Positions 24,861-37,743 of a stretch of DNA of 64,000 bases are shown here, in pieces. How positions within the stretch are numbered: the first letter of the stretch is position 1; the number at the start of each line of letters is the position of its first letter. Position numbers and translations under genes: made by a program. Below the pieces are notes generated by a model. It was not told the DNA's origin. It did no database searches and saw only the letters and a program-made list of their open reading frames with translations. This stretch comes from Andrena cerasifolii (taxonomy: Eukaryota; Arthropoda; Insecta; Hymenoptera; Andrenidae), in contig NC_135124.1 in the NCBI RefSeq assembly GCF_050908995.1, positions 6,014,001 to 6,078,000 of the forward strand. The letters are read 5' to 3'.

Positions 24861-25801
24861 TAGAGTTTATAGAAAACCGACATTCGGAAAACCGGTTTTG
24901 GGATTCCACTATTCCCCAGAAACCGGTTCAACCGGTTTTGGGATTCGACTGTTCCCCAGAAACCGGTTCAACCGGTTTTCGACTTTTTGCAAAATAAAAT
25001 TATTAAAACAGTAAAGTATTTATACTTATTTTTAAAAAAATCTGTTTACTTTATATTTATGGCACTACAAAAATATAAGGAAATAAAATATAGTAAATAC
25101 AAAACCAAATAAAATAAAATAACTAACATCCGCGCAGAGTATAAATTATAAATCTTTATTTCATTTAGTATTTTTCTTCAGGAAATATGAATTCGTGAAG
25201 ATTAGTTTTACAGTAAACTGTTACTACAATATGCTTGTGCCCGAGGCGATTTCAAGCAAAGATATTAACATTTTTAATTAAATAATTAATTCATTTTCAT
25301 ATATTAATTCTAGTGCCTAAAACCAGTTTTTTAAATTTGAAAACCGGTTTTATAAACTAGAAGTAAGATGCAGAAATGAAGTACTTATTTAATTAAAAAC
25401 GTTAACATTTTTACTTGAAATCGCCTCGGACGCAAGCATACTGTAGTAGATAATAGTTTACTGTAAAACTAATCTTCATGGGTTCATATTTTCTGACGAA
25501 AACTACTAAATGGAATAAAGATTTATAATTTGGTACCACTGTAAAATATTTATATTTTATGCGGATTTAAGTTATTTTAGTTTGTTTTTCTTTTGGTTTT
25601 GTTGTGTTATATTTTTGTAGATCCATAAATATTAAGGAAACTGAACATTTAAAATATTTTAACAAAATAAGTACAAATACTTATTTACCATTTTAATTAT
25701 AAATTTCTTATGAAAATTCGGAAACCGGTGCTACCGGTTTTTCGGGAATAGCGGCATTCGAAAACCGTTTTTTTCAAAAGTCGGTTTTTGTATAAACCCT
25801 A
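24861..25801. mobile_element. hAT-like foldback rich in AACCGGTT
   Basis: Ends TAGAGTTTATAGAAAACCGAC (left) and the complement of TAGGGTTTATACAAAAACCGAC (right). Arms of over 400 bp match through AGATTAGTTTTACAGTAAAC and GAGGCGATTTCAAG blocks. AACCGGTT and variants cluster in both ends. TAG-beginning ends and subterminal short repeats fit hAT elements, but I find no 8-bp target duplication. Confidence 0.75.
24891..24981. repeat. 40-bp tandem repeat with AACCGGTT
   Basis: A 40-bp unit beginning ACCGGTTTTGGGATTC lies at 24891-24930 and 24931-24970, with a third partial copy. Each unit begins and ends in ACCGGTT. Confidence 0.85.
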
Positions 25802-27139
25802 GTTGTGTAGCAGCTGTTTGAATACCCTACATCTGAAATATCTCTCACAAGCCACGGAAAGTCGTGCGAAAGGACACTTGTGATAGTAACAATAAGTAAT
25901 ATTAGAAATATTAATCTTTCACACTTCTACATCTTGCTTTCGATTTAGAATCTTCCAGAATTACAAGAACATTTCTAATTTACTGTACACACAGTGTTTC
26001 AATCTTCCAGCAGATTGCCTGCAAAATCAACACCAGACAAAACCCACGATCCTTCCCGGACTCCAAGAATTCCAGCTTGTAAGAAGGACGACGACAAAAT
26101 GATTCCTCGCTCCTCGCGATCGTCCAAACGCGCGGTTTGCGTCGCAACGACGTTCATCCACTGAAACGTTTGGATATCAGAGCGCTCTGATAACAGCAGT
26201 CCCACTGCACCTTCGGGGGGTAAGATTGCTTCCTCGGAGAGAAAACAAAGGCAAGGATGGCGCGTAGTTTCGTTCACCTTTTACCACGGGATCGATAAAA
26301 GATACCGGAGATGGATCGGTCACAGAACAAAGGGGGGTGGGTAGGGCGTCTATAAAGAGCGATCGTAAAGTGGCGAACGTCACTTAAAGGGTCTTCAAGC
26401 CTCTATTACCTCAAGAGAAGCACTCTATGCTATTACCAATACACGAAATAAAAGCGAGCAGGCGAGAGGCGGAGGCACCACCTGGCCTTACTTTCGTCGT
26501 CGACAGTGTCGGTTCTTCCGCGACCGATTCCCTCTGTTCCGTTTCCTTTCACTTGTTCAAGCTTCGGTCTATCGACCCGGCAGCCACCCCTCTCCGCCTG
26601 CAAAGTGCCGTTCGATCGGCCACGATCCATTAGGAAGGCCAAATATCGTTTTATCGGCTGGCAACCTCCATCCTTGAAAGCGTTTTTAATAGAACGCCTG
26701 CTTGTTGTCCTTATTACACGACATCTATACTCTCAATCTTCGAGCGTTCCACTCGATGATGTTTACGACTATCGAGCTTGCAATTTTGTCGGCGAGCGTA
26801 TGTGTTGTCCTTCTGAATTTGGTTGAAAGGGATGGAAGATGGTGGTTCGTTAAATTTGTTAAAATGGAAGGGTGGTTCTGCGATGGTATTCTGATTTGCT
26901 GTTTGTCTTTTGAGTGAAGAAAGTGCGCAGGGTGGTCCTAGGGAATTGAGGCAAGCTACACTGTCGAAAAGAATGGAGGTGTAAAGGGAAATAATTTTAT
27001 GCTGCATTACCTACAGTTATATGTGTTTAATACTTTTTCTTTTATAGAGCTGTACTTCTTTTGAAGTAGAACCTCGTATTTCTTAATGCCACAGTGAAAC
27101 GCGACTGTGCTTTCTCGTGGATGACTTGTATTCCAACTC
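25802..27139. other. Gene-free stretch
   Basis: No supportable gene or clear repeat. Confidence 0.3.
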
Positions 27140-27701
27140 ACAAGGGAACACCGCGAACCCGGATTTACCGATTGGAACGCAACATTGTGGGTTTTTAGAG
27201 TGACTCAAAACAAGAATAACGCTGTGTTTCATTTGCGCCCTATCGCCCTTTAAGGGGGTGAAAACTAACCTCAAAGTCAAATTGGCACTTTCACTTTTTC
27301 GCGCATAACTCTCAAAGTACAGCAGACAGAAGAAAATGTTTCAAACAAAAGTTTAATGGTGCAATAAGCGCTACAAACTTGAGTTAACAAAATTTTGAAA
27401 AGAGTTTTTTTCGTCAGTTATATATATTTTTTTTAATTCTTTTAAAAATTTTGTTAGCGGCAGTTTGTAGCGCTTATTGCACCATTAAACTTTTGTTTGA
27501 AACATTTTCTTCTGGCTGTTGTACTTTGAGAGTTATGCGCGAAAAAGTGGAAGTGCCAATTTGACTTTGAGGTTAGTTTTCACCCCCTTAAAGGGCGATA
27601 GGGCCCAAATAAAGCACACCGTTGTTCTTGTTTTGAGTCACTCTAAAATCCCAAAAAGTTGCGTTCCAATCGGTGAGTCCGGGTTCGCGGTGTTCCCCTG
27701 T
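27140..27701. mobile_element. ACAAGG-group foldback, family 3
   Basis: Left end ACAAGGGAACACCGCGAACC; right end the complement, closing in TGTTCCCCTGT. Arms of about 250 bp match through GAGTGACTCAAAACAAGAA-type, CACCCCCTTAAAGGGCGATA and GCGCTTATTGCACCATTAAA blocks, with a loop at about 27375-27450. No coding capacity. Confidence 0.85.
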
Positions 27702-30700
27702 CAGTCGATATTGAATTGCAGGTAGAAAATATATTAAAATTCCCGCAGTTATAAGGCTACCAAAAACGAATGGAACGAAACATTGATTGAATTCCTCGTC
27801 TCGTTTTTCTATCGTTAGGATTTCAGTTCCTACCAGATTGAGGATCAGTTTCGCAATTTGAGCTTCGATTGTACTCTTTCCTCGCGCATTTATTTCAACA
27901 GAGACAGGGAGATATAACGTCGAGACTCACAGGCAGAGAGTCAATCGAAGAAATAATCCGACATGAGAAGTGAAAGAAATCGTAACTAACGAGTTATACG
28001 AACCTCGTGCAAATACGCATTACAACAATTTTACGAAGAACTCCGTCCAACGATGACACAAACTTCTAAATATTATTATTATGTTTTTAATATTATTCGT
28101 CTTTATTACTTGAAACATACAGAGAAAAATAATACATAAAGACTAGCGAAGTAAAGGACAAGGCTGCAGTAGAATACTGTTAGAAGCCTAACCGTAACTA
28201 AATAACTAACATTAAACCAAAACTAGGGAAGAAAAATAGAAACAGAGAGAATCTATACATTATTCTGACGCATAGTGCAAAAATATATATCGTCGAGCTT
28301 TGCATTTAAAATCAGGAGACGAATTTCTACAATGAGAGTTAAATTTCGTTACAAGACTCGACTCAATTTTCACTCCATTTATTAACATCATCACCACTTC
28401 AAAATATGCGAATTTTTCAATATAATATATAATAACAGATCAGAAATTTCAAAGTGTAACATCGTATGTTTCGTTACATAAAAAACGGTTAATCTTAGTT
28501 GCCAAACAGTATTTCGTCGGTGCGAAAAAGCAGTCTAATTAAAAAACCAGGCCTCCGCCATTAACAAGGCCTCAATCTGCGTGGAGAAAGTTTCTGGCTC
28601 CCTAGCGTCGCTGAAACGAAGCCATCGATCAATCCTAATGCAGGGAAATGGTAAAGTTTCCCCTGACGAGCGATTTAACGAGCGTATCATAATCCTTCAT
28701 TAAAAGGGGACCGTCATTAAGCCGCGATATTGCGTGTGGAATTTTAGGGACTTCCATGTCGCGCTCGTAATTACGATCCATTCCACTGGATCCTTGAAAA
28801 TCCTTGATTGGATCACGCTTACACTAGCCGCGGCAGATTTTTCCTTCGGGTCGCTAGTGCGACGTAAATAAATGTTTCCACCCGCGAATCGTGTACCTAG
28901 GAAAATTGACGATGATCCTGGGGGATGGTCGGAAGTTGGACAATTTTAATGCGGTTACGTAACTTTTATTTTTCAGTAAAATTCTAGGAGCATTAAGCGG
29001 AAAAACGAGCGAGTAAAATTTCGAACGAAATCAGCGGGATAACGCGAGAGATATGCATTAGGACACGTGAAAATATAAAGTTTGGGAACGATGAAGTTGC
29101 GGTTTTTAAATGAACATTGTTGTTGGAAATAATATCGTTCAATTAAGAACTTTCCCCCTCATCTATCATGTTTGTTTTACTTTGTTAGACTGAGTTATAA
29201 CGCGATGGATGACATGCGAACTAAAAGGATCGCACGCCATGGTATGCTTTAAACGAATTCCTGTTAAACTGGATGATATTGCAAAGGATGAGAAGTTAAA
29301 CATCCCTATTGCATTTGAAACCCCGGAGAAGTAAATACAATGAACATTGCTCAAAGTTTTCACTGCGAGATATGGTTCTGGAAAGGCCATTCCTCCCATC
29401 GATCATCATTTTCCAGCTTCCACTGGTACTTCCAGGTATCCTTTTATCCTTATATATATCATCGCATCACAGTATCCATAACAATTTCAGGAAACTATGC
29501 GAATGCAACTCAGGCACACTTTACATTCCCAATATTTCGCGCGCCAGTGCCTTCAATGCCCTACAAATATCCGTGCAATTTAAGAGACGACGTCTGTCTA
29601 TTCAAACGCAATTCGACGACCAGCCAGCAGCAAAACCGCATCAAAAGGGCTGCATTAAATTACCACCACTTTCCCCGTGGACATGCACGCGAAATTCCCA
29701 GCATTGCTATCCTGCACGGCAAACAATCCGGACGGCTCTCAATACAGAAGCCAAAGGAACACAGCGGAACTTCACGTCTAAGTAAATATTCAGAATTTCC
29801 AGAGTGCCTCCGGTGCAAGTGTCCGGGAGGACTTCCTGGTGTCCAATTAGAAGACGAAAATCCGTTTAATGCAAAGCCTCGAGGGGCTCCGGCGAATTCG
29901 CCACGACCTGACGAATTCGCCCCTCGCAAAACACTGTTGGATTTTCAGATGGCAGTGTCGCGGCAAAAGTGGCGTTTCCCGCTTATATTTAGCGCCCGTG
30001 AACGTCTGCTTGGAGTCTGGTGTCCGTCAGTATCCCTGGGAGGCACTCCAGACAACGACGGCCAGTGGAAGGGGGCCGGCGGGGAGAGGGGGCGAGGGGT
30101 GGCTGAAGACCCTAGCGAAGGGTGAGGACGAGGCACGTAGGGCGCGACTGAAGTGGACAATGGGTGTTCTGCTGGTGCACAAAGGCTCTTCTGTCGAAAC
30201 CAGCGAGATACTCGTCTGAGAAACAGGGGCGAACTGAAATCCGAGAGCCTCGGGGACTGTTCGTAATAAGACGCGAGAGCCAGGGAAATCTCGAACAAAG
30301 CCGTCCACTGTGGGCGCGTTAATTCTTAACCACCGAATTATTTCGATGTTCCACGCGGAGCAGGAGGGGACGACAAAAGTCAGTGGGGCTCTCGTGATCT
30401 TCTATCTGGGAGTCGATATTCGTGGACCATTCGGTGACTGCCCAGGGGAGGGATGAAAGTGGCGGTAGGGAAAATCGAGGGAATTCGACGTTGAGGTGTT
30501 TTGTGATTTAAATGCAGTCGCGTTGGAAATAGCGTTTTGGTTATATTATTAGAGTGAGGTGATTTATCGTGGGGGTGGTATTGAAGATTATTGATTGGCT
30601 CTGATTTCTTGGTACTGTGTTTTAGAATAAGTTAAATGAAGTTCGTTTTGAGTGTACTTGAAGGGCTGATTTTTTTTAAGATTATTTGTATCGTTTTTGA

Positions 30701-31493
30701 GAAATTTTGATGAATAGAAAAATTTGTGTTAAGGGTGAAAATGGAATAACGTGATTTCTTTGCACTCTGTGATCCTTTATAGAGCATTCGAATGTTTTGT
30801 TGATAATGTGATTGTTACTACTTGTTTAGGTGGCAGGTAATCCATGCTTGTTGACGTTTGAAAGTGAAACAGGATTTCCTATACTTTTCCTTGTAAAGAT
30901 TCTACGTGTTCATCTTACGCATGGAATGTTTGTTGATACGCAGCGATCAAGCTCCTTTGCAACTCGTTTGGACACATCAGCCATTCAATTTCAGTAACTT
31001 CCCATTCGTCACGTTGTACTGTGGTTCTGGTCGACCTATAAAATTAGCATATATCTACGTTGTGCTTGTTTCCCAGAGTGGTCGACTTCGACACAACGGT
31101 CGAGTGTAATGCGTGACGAATTTACATTCGATCTGCTTTATTTCAGTCGAATTGGTTTGGTAGAATTTCACTGCTAGGCGTAGAACTTCAGCTCGACTGC
31201 TTGAAACGTTAAAGAATAACGAAAGCGTACTTTCCATGAGAAAATCCATGAAAAATGTTCACAAGCACGTTTCAATATACAGTAACTCATTTAGAATGCA
31301 TTTAACCTTCTTCGGCAGTTGAAGATTTGTTGTATTATTACAAATTACAATTTTCACAATGTCTCGTCTGTCCCATTTAAAAATCTTTCAAAATAGTCTC
31401 TCCTAAAGAACCCGCAACCCCTCGACTTCAAAATTCAACCATCACCCTACTCAAAGGCAGCAACCTCGCCCAAGCAGGAATGAAGAACACTAA
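27702..31493. other. Gene-free stretch
   Basis: No supportable gene. The longest plus frame (29340-30125, 261 codons) overlaps equally open frames on both strands, has no splice or domain support and is rejected. A (TTA)n run lies near 28072. Confidence 0.35.
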
Positions 31494-31740
31494 CAAGGAG
31501 AGTATCCCCTGTGTCCACTTTCGATTGCTTTGATTTTTGGATATGTTTTACTGGACCAAAAAATAAAAAACAGGTGTCTTTTTATTCTGGCCCGTGTGAC
31601 GTCCCGGCCCCACCGCATGGGTCACGCCGGTTAGTCTCTGCCGGCGCCGCTAGATGTCTACGCTTCTCGCAAGTCCTATCGTCCACTCTCGTTCGTATAT
31701 ATACAAGTTCCAAGTTTATTTCCTCTTAGTCCCCGCAGAG

Positions 31741-31913
31741 TTAGGAGCGGTGGGCCGCAGTGATGGAGGGGGAAACACCTGCTGCAGGAGCGGTGGTGGT
31801 ATTGTGTGCGTGACTGTGGACGCAGGCGCCAGAGTTCATGCACACAGAAAGAACCACCCCACCACTCCTGTAGGTATTTCCCCCTCCATTTACTGCGGTC
31901 CCATCGCTCCTAA
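31741..31913. repeat. Hairpin inside the LTR
   Basis: TTAGGAGCGGTGGGCCGCAG at the left pairs with the end TGCGGTCCCATCGCTCCTAA at the right; about 48-bp arms also pair GGAGGGGGAAACACCTGC-type sequence. Confidence 0.75.
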
Positions 31914-32011
31914 CTTTGAATCCCTGGTATGTCTAGGGCAGGGGCCGTCAGCTATAAATATATAGCCCTACTGATGATGAAGAGTAGTCTGGCTGACGGT
32001 TCCAAGCCGAA

Positions 32012-32026
32012 ACACACACACACACA
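32012..32026. repeat. (AC)n microsatellite
   Basis: Seven AC dinucleotides directly after AAGCCGA. Confidence 0.9.
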
Positions 32027-32414
32027 TCTTCTTTTCCTTCTTGATCTTTAATGCCAATCCACCTGCCCCGCACAGTACTCCAAAAAGCGTGACCGGCCCT
32101 GAGGGATTACGGTTACGACGGGGCAAGAAATCCCTCTTTACGTTCCGGAATCAATCACCAATCACCATCTCGGTTTCGGACGTAACAGCCCGTTTTCATA
32201 TTTAGGGGGTGAAACAACCCCTCAAAGGTATAAGAACCCAAAGCAATCGCAGACGAAAACCTGAAAGTTTTATAACTTTGAGGGGTGGTTTCATCCCCCT
32301 AAACATGAAAACGGACCGCTATAAAAAAACACGTATATCTTATTTTTCGGCCCTCTAAAACATATACAAAAATCAAAGTAATCAGAGATGAAAACCTGGG
32401 ATGCTCTCCTTGTA

Positions 32415-34028
32415 AGAACTCTGAAGTCCCAAAAACACGATATCCACAAAGACTCATCACCTTACAACCACCATCCCTTCATCTTCCACTTGGCCAGCAT
32501 CTCTTCCACCTACTGTCGTCGAAGTGAACGCCGATATTTTCCCCGGCGTTTGCTAAGTACCTCCCTGTGCATAGAGTCGCCAGAATTTAAAGCCCTAACG
32601 ACGGAAGTATCGAACTATCCGGGTGAACAAGTTGGATGCCGTTGAACGCGAATTAAGTGACGCCGTTGCGCATTGGCGGAACACAGCGGGCGTAAATCGC
32701 GGACAGGGGATGCGTCGTTCCGCGCATAATGGCTTTCCAATGTACCGGCGCAGCGTACAGCCGAAACACTCGCGCGAAATATTTATCGGCGACCGGCCGA
32801 GATAATGCACGCGCGAACTGGAATTTACTCTGGGCGAAGGGATGTCCGTCCGCGAGGGTAAGGGGACGGTTGGGCTCGAGAGGTGTGGAGGGCAGGCGTG
32901 ATTCAACTCCGCGTCGAGTACTTTGCGCCAGGCCGCTGTGCTCCGCATGCATTAATCTTTCGGCGACTCGCGGAATAGGGGTATCATATCTCTGCGGATC
33001 TGACGCCCCTTCCGTTTCACGGATCGCCCAGGACCGCCTTATCGCTGGCCAATCGATACTGCGAGCATTCGACGCGGCATTATTGATAGTTGCGAAGCCA
33101 GGCGATTGGTAGATCGTTTCGATCGTTGATTGTGACGAGCAGCGACGGGGTTTAACCGTGAGTGGAACTTCAGATCACGACTGACCCGATGGATTACTAA
33201 ATTACGCGCAGCTTCATTGGGATTATCCGCGAACGAATTTTCGCCAGGCATTTTCGAAAGTATGGATTGAATTATAATTAGCTTGCCAGCGCTAGAATTA
33301 TTATGTACTGGAACAGGGAGAATTTATTTTATTGCTTTTAAAATGCCCGCCCGCGCGTCTTTCGCTGCAGCGTTGCGAATGCTGTTGATGAAATGTTTTT
33401 AATATTTCAATCACTCTGGGAAAAGATTGGTTTCCCTGCATTCTGAATAAGTACTGGTGAATTTGTGCGAGTGCAAAGAGACGACAATTAAAAAATCCAA
33501 TAACCATCCAGCCCTGTTACTTCGGCATTTTCCACATTTAATCCCCGCTCATGATATTTATTTCGATAAAATGAATAATTCGCCAATACACAAAATCGCA
33601 TAACAAATCTGGTTAATCTGCATTTGTTTAAGCCACCGAATATCATGAATTTTTTCCCCCAAACTTTATTCATTATCGAACGAGATGGACGATAAAAATT
33701 AAACGCGAAATATACGCATGGCTTGCCAAGTGCTAAATATACAATTCGCAATCGATAATTCAACACTGTTTTTACGTTTTAAACGCAAAATGCAAAAATT
33801 TATTCACTTGTAGATTAAAGCACCAACGATTTATAAAAATTATCTCTTGAACGCAGGAATAAGCTTCCATGGTAGATAAGATCACTGGTCGTGTGTGTAA
33901 TTTACAACAAATTTGAAAAATGCTGCCTGTTTCACAATTAATAATGTAGCGAGTGTATATGAAGATAGTAGTCGCTAAACCTATAATATTTCAATTAAGA
34001 TAAGCGCACAAAGTGGCGGCAGTTACTA
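32415..34028. other. Gene-free stretch
   Basis: No supportable gene. GC-rich 32600-33110 is open on both strands (127 codons plus, 117 codons minus) without domain or splice support. Confidence 0.35.
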
Positions 34029-34462
34029 ACAAGGGAACCTCCCGAACCCAGGAATTCCAAAAATTCTGAGACTTTGTGAATATGTAGGGAATTTCCCCCT
34101 TATTACAACGAAATTTTTGTTTACTACCCAAATTCACTCTAAGAGGGTGCAGTTGACCCTTGAAAATCCGATTATTTTCCGATTTTATGTTATAATTTGT
34201 GAACTGTAAAATAATTTGTTTACCAAATGGTAGATCTAATTAAAAGAAGTGACTTTTGTCTTGAAACTTTTCTTCTATCTCCAACAGTTCGCGAGTTATA
34301 ACAGAAATTCAGAAAATAGCCGAATTTTCAGGGGTTATTTTCACCCCCTTCGTGTGAGTTTGGGCAGCAAACAAAAATTGCGTTGCAAGCAGGAAGAAAT
34401 CTCCTACATATTCACGAAGTTTCAGAATGTTTTTAATCTTCGGGTTCGGGATCTTCCCTTGT
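34029..34462. mobile_element. ACAAGG-group foldback, family 4, complete copy
   Basis: Left end ACAAGGGAACCTCCCGAACC, right end GGGTTCGGGATCTTCCCTTGT. Arms match through CATATTCACAAAGT, TTTTTGTTTACTGCCCAAATTCACTC-type and AAAATAGCCGAATTTTCAGG blocks. Related copies at 39212 and 53815. Confidence 0.85.
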
Positions 34463-35990
34463 AAGTACAGTAGTAAAGTGCATCATTAGTCAGACGTAAG
34501 CATTAATGCTTCTAAAGTGCAACAGGGCACAGTAGAAATGTAAAATCCCCCACAAAATTGACGAAAATAAACGTATCTACATATACTCTCTCAATTTTTC
34601 AAACCAATACCGTCGATTTCAAAATCGATCCCTTTGAAACACTAAAGAAAATTCCCACTTTCGTTAAAACGTCACGGCCATCGCTCGCCACTGTTCCAAG
34701 CGATGCTGGCCAGTGTACCGTCGTTTACATTTACGCCGGCCACACTCACGGGAATAATGTCAGTTCAATGATGTGGCAGCAGCCGGTGTGGCTCGTGTAA
34801 TGCAACGTTGAAGAGGCGAGCCGCCTAATTACCCCAGTCATCGACGAAGCCTCATTCGGGAGTAATCATCCGTATCGACTAATTCGACAGACAGGCAATC
34901 GCCCGTTATCGTGCATCCACCTCAGTGTCCATGCTTCATTAATAAATACCTTACAATCGATAATCGATACTGGATTTTTAACTCTTCGCTAAATACGCAA
35001 TTGTTATTTACGTACGATTCGCGACAGACGGCGGATAGATTATCCTAAACAGCAGGGCACACTTAAAATGATTTTTCAAAAATAGACAAGTGAGCTCTTT
35101 ATTTCGGACGATGTATTTGCGAAAATTAGAAACGGCAACAAAGAACATGTTAACGTCGTCCACCCATTAGTGTGTACTATATAGATAGTATATAATTATC
35201 AGTTAAAACAAATAGAGGGAATTAGAAAATAAATCAGATTCTATGAAATGCATGGAACTAAATGAGAGTGATCTTGAAGATATTACAACTCGAAGAAATT
35301 GAACGATATGATTTCCCAAAAGTTTTAGAAATTTTAATAGCCTACATTATATTCAATTTTCGTTGAACTTGAAAGTAATGGAATATTCTAATTGAAAACT
35401 TGCCTTGTCAGATGAGCTGAAAGATGAAAGCCAAGTGCCCAATGACATGTGGCAGTTTTTAATAACTTTTCAGACGTCTCCCTTAGTCAGAGACCGTCCC
35501 TTCAAATTACGTAACTATTTGGTCCTCTTTATGAGCAACAGCTCCGTGTCTGACACAGAAAAGCGGGAAAAGGCACGGTTATATACGTTCCCAGTATTAC
35601 ATGGTAACTTTCAGCTTTTAAGAGAAGGTAATCTCAGAGAAGCAGCAGCGCACTAAGTAAAACACTCGTAATTAAGACAGCCTATGTTCGTGGTGCAGTT
35701 TATAAGTGGCGGAGATCAAACATTTCCGCCTCGTCCAATGCAGAACGCGAAATTTCCATCAACCTGGAGATTAAAATAATCCATAGTTATCAACAATTTA
35801 CCGGGCATAAAATAAAAGTTTCGACGCGAACAATTGAGGACCCTGCAGCAAGAGGGATGTAGCTCCATTTTTTACAGTTTGTTGAGTTATGACGTGTGAT
35901 ATACGTAAAAAAAAATCTACATCGTTCGGTGCACGTTTGATGGAAATCCGATAACAATCGAGTGATTTATTGCAAATAAATAAGAACAGA
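34463..35990. other. Gene-free stretch
   Basis: No supportable gene or clear repeat. Confidence 0.3.
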
Positions 35991-36214
35991 AATATTAATA
36001 TTACATTACAGTATATGTAAATATTAATATTTCTATTAATATTTCTACTAATTTAGAAATATTAATATTTCATTACAGTATATGTAAATATTAATATTTC
36101 TATTAATATTTCTACTAATTTAGAAATATTAATATTTCATTACAGTATATGTAAATATTAATATTTCTATTAATATTTCTACTAATTTAGAAATATTAAT
36201 ATTTCATTACAGTA
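35991..36214. repeat. 67-bp AT-rich tandem array
   Basis: The motif GTATATGTAAATATTAATAT recurs at 36011, 36078 and 36145, a strict 67-bp period. About 3.2 copies with almost no divergence. Each unit contains inverted GAAATATTAATATTTC. Confidence 0.9.
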
Positions 36215-37556
36215 TCCTCCCTCCAAAAGTAGGCATAAAAACTGATCAACTTAATAACTCCTACTTATTGCCCGAAAATATATATTTTTCAACGAGCGTC
36301 CTCTTCTCAATGTTAAGTCAAAGGAATAATCTTATAAACAGTTTTTTCTAATTTACTCGCAGTTGGCAAATATGGTGCTGCACCATTCTTGCTGCAATGT
36401 ACTCAATTAAGTGGGGATGTACAATAAAACTAGCAAATACTACGTGGAAACATTCGCCGGAGGAATAATACCCCGAAATCTTCAGTCACTCTACAAACTC
36501 GACGAATTCCACAAGTTTCAAACCATTGAAACTGAAAGGTTAATCCTTCGCCCGATAATTCCGCGAAAGCCGCGCAAACGAAGCGACCTGCCGCGGTTCC
36601 TTCGCCCGGGAGAAAGCTGAGGGTGGGCTGTTTCAAGAACTCGCGGCGTTCAAAGAGCCACGAATAAATGCATGTTCACGGCTGGCGGTATCGCGATAGT
36701 GCGAGACGGCGGGGAGGATTTTTCCTGCTTTCTCCGGTGGCAGCGCGTGGAGGTCTGTCCGCGAGCGGCCAGAGGAGAGATTGTTACGGCAGCGAGAGAT
36801 GAAAAATGGTCCGCTATAACCGTACATCTTACGTAGAAGCCTGTTGTCTTGTAACCCAAGATGCAGAAGCTTGCAAAGCCCCCGCGACGCAGACTCATCC
36901 GTGACATTAATAATTACAGGCTGTGTACCCACGAAAATTACTCTCTTTATCTGTCCTCCTTGTCTTCCGCCATCTTCGTCCAACCGCTTCCACCATCTTT
37001 TGCCACCCCCCCGCCGCGCTTTCTTTTTTTCCCTCCAGCCGCAACGTTTCTTTGCAAGCATCCCTTTCAATAAGATGGTTATATTTACGAAGCTTTAATC
37101 CCCGACGAAGTAGAAAGGCTCGACTTTAGCGGTCCGCGGAAAAAGTGTGACTCTTTAGAAATTACGTAAGCGCTCGTACGCCGTGGAGGCTTCCTGTTCG
37201 TTGGCGGTTCTTGCGCTGTATAAATTCTGCCAGATATTCTTGTTCCCGTTCTGGATGTTCGTGCCACATGACGGGCGATTTTAATTAATTCGGTGGAATG
37301 AATAACCGATTGATTTTTATATTTTCCAGGGGATGAACGAACTTTGGTGAAGTTCTAATGCTTCGTAAGGATTAAGATTGTGTAGCAGACTGTAGCTCTG
37401 GAGAAAGTTTTATTATTTCCCAGGCCTGAAACGGTCGGTTGCTCGAGTCCCTGCTAAGGGTGGTCGAGCTTGGTGGCAATAAAAATGACGATTGCCAGAG
37501 CCACCGGTGAAGGCTAAGGACAGCGTGTCCAATTTCGTAACCTTGGGGCGCGTGGG
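36215..37556. other. Gene-free stretch
   Basis: No supportable gene. At 36640-37080 a pyrimidine-rich plus strand makes long low-complexity frames on both strands. Confidence 0.3.
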
Positions 37557-37743
37557 AAAGAGTGACCCCAAAATGAGGCCTTTTTAGCCCCTTTTCGTTC
37601 CTACGATTTTGGAACTGAAATTTGTGCGAAATGATTGCTTATGATGAGACATCAATTCCGATAAATTTTTAAGTTGAGGTGGCACAAAATTCAGTTCCAA
37701 AATCGTAGGACCCAAAAAGGGGCTATTTCTTGGGTCACTCTTT
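37557..37743. mobile_element. AAAGAGTGACCC foldback, short form
   Basis: 187 bp with ends AAAGAGTGACCCCAAAATGA and the complement closing GGGTCACTCTTT. Arms match through AGCCCCTTTTyGTyCTACGATTTTGGAACTGAA-type sequence. Same family as 51132-51501, which has a longer centre. Confidence 0.85.

Larger units (their letters stand above)
31595..32187 (+). mobile_element. Solo LTR
   Basis: 593 bp starting TGTGACGTCCC and ending GGACGTAACA, so TG...CA with short imperfect inverted ends. It is flanked on both sides by the 5-bp direct repeat GCCCG (31590-31594 and 32188-32192), and the foldback element resumes exactly across the junction. Five-bp duplications and TG...CA ends are typical of LTR retrotransposons. 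No internal domain remains, as expected after recombination between two LTRs. A TATATATA run at 31697 is a possible promoter. Strand is arbitrary. Confidence 0.75.
31494..32414. mobile_element. ACAAGG-group foldback, family 1, split by an LTR
   Basis: Left end ACAAGGAGAGTATCCCC; right end GGATGCTCTCCTTGT. Removing 31595-32187 plus one 5-bp repeat restores a continuous foldback of about 323 bp, whose arms carry TTTGATTTTTGGATATGTTTT and CCCGTTTTCATATTTAGGGG. Same family as 9030-9376 and 42358-42586. Confidence 0.85.

Noticed and set aside
24190..24909. 239-codon minus-strand open frame as a complete gene
   Set aside because: Runs into the hAT-like repeat at 24861 and has no domain; only the splice-flanked part 24319-24472 is kept as a candidate exon.
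29340..30125. Longest plus-strand open frame, 261 codons
   Set aside because: Overlaps other long frames on both strands in GC-rich DNA, no recognisable domain, odd composition, no supporting splice sites.
35991..36214. Tandem 67-bp array as a CRISPR-like array
   Set aside because: Units are contiguous and nearly identical throughout, with no unique spacers.
36411..36620. Plus frame containing TERLILRP, a phrase seen in GNAT acetyltransferases
   Set aside because: No further acetyltransferase motifs around it and no exon structure; judged chance.
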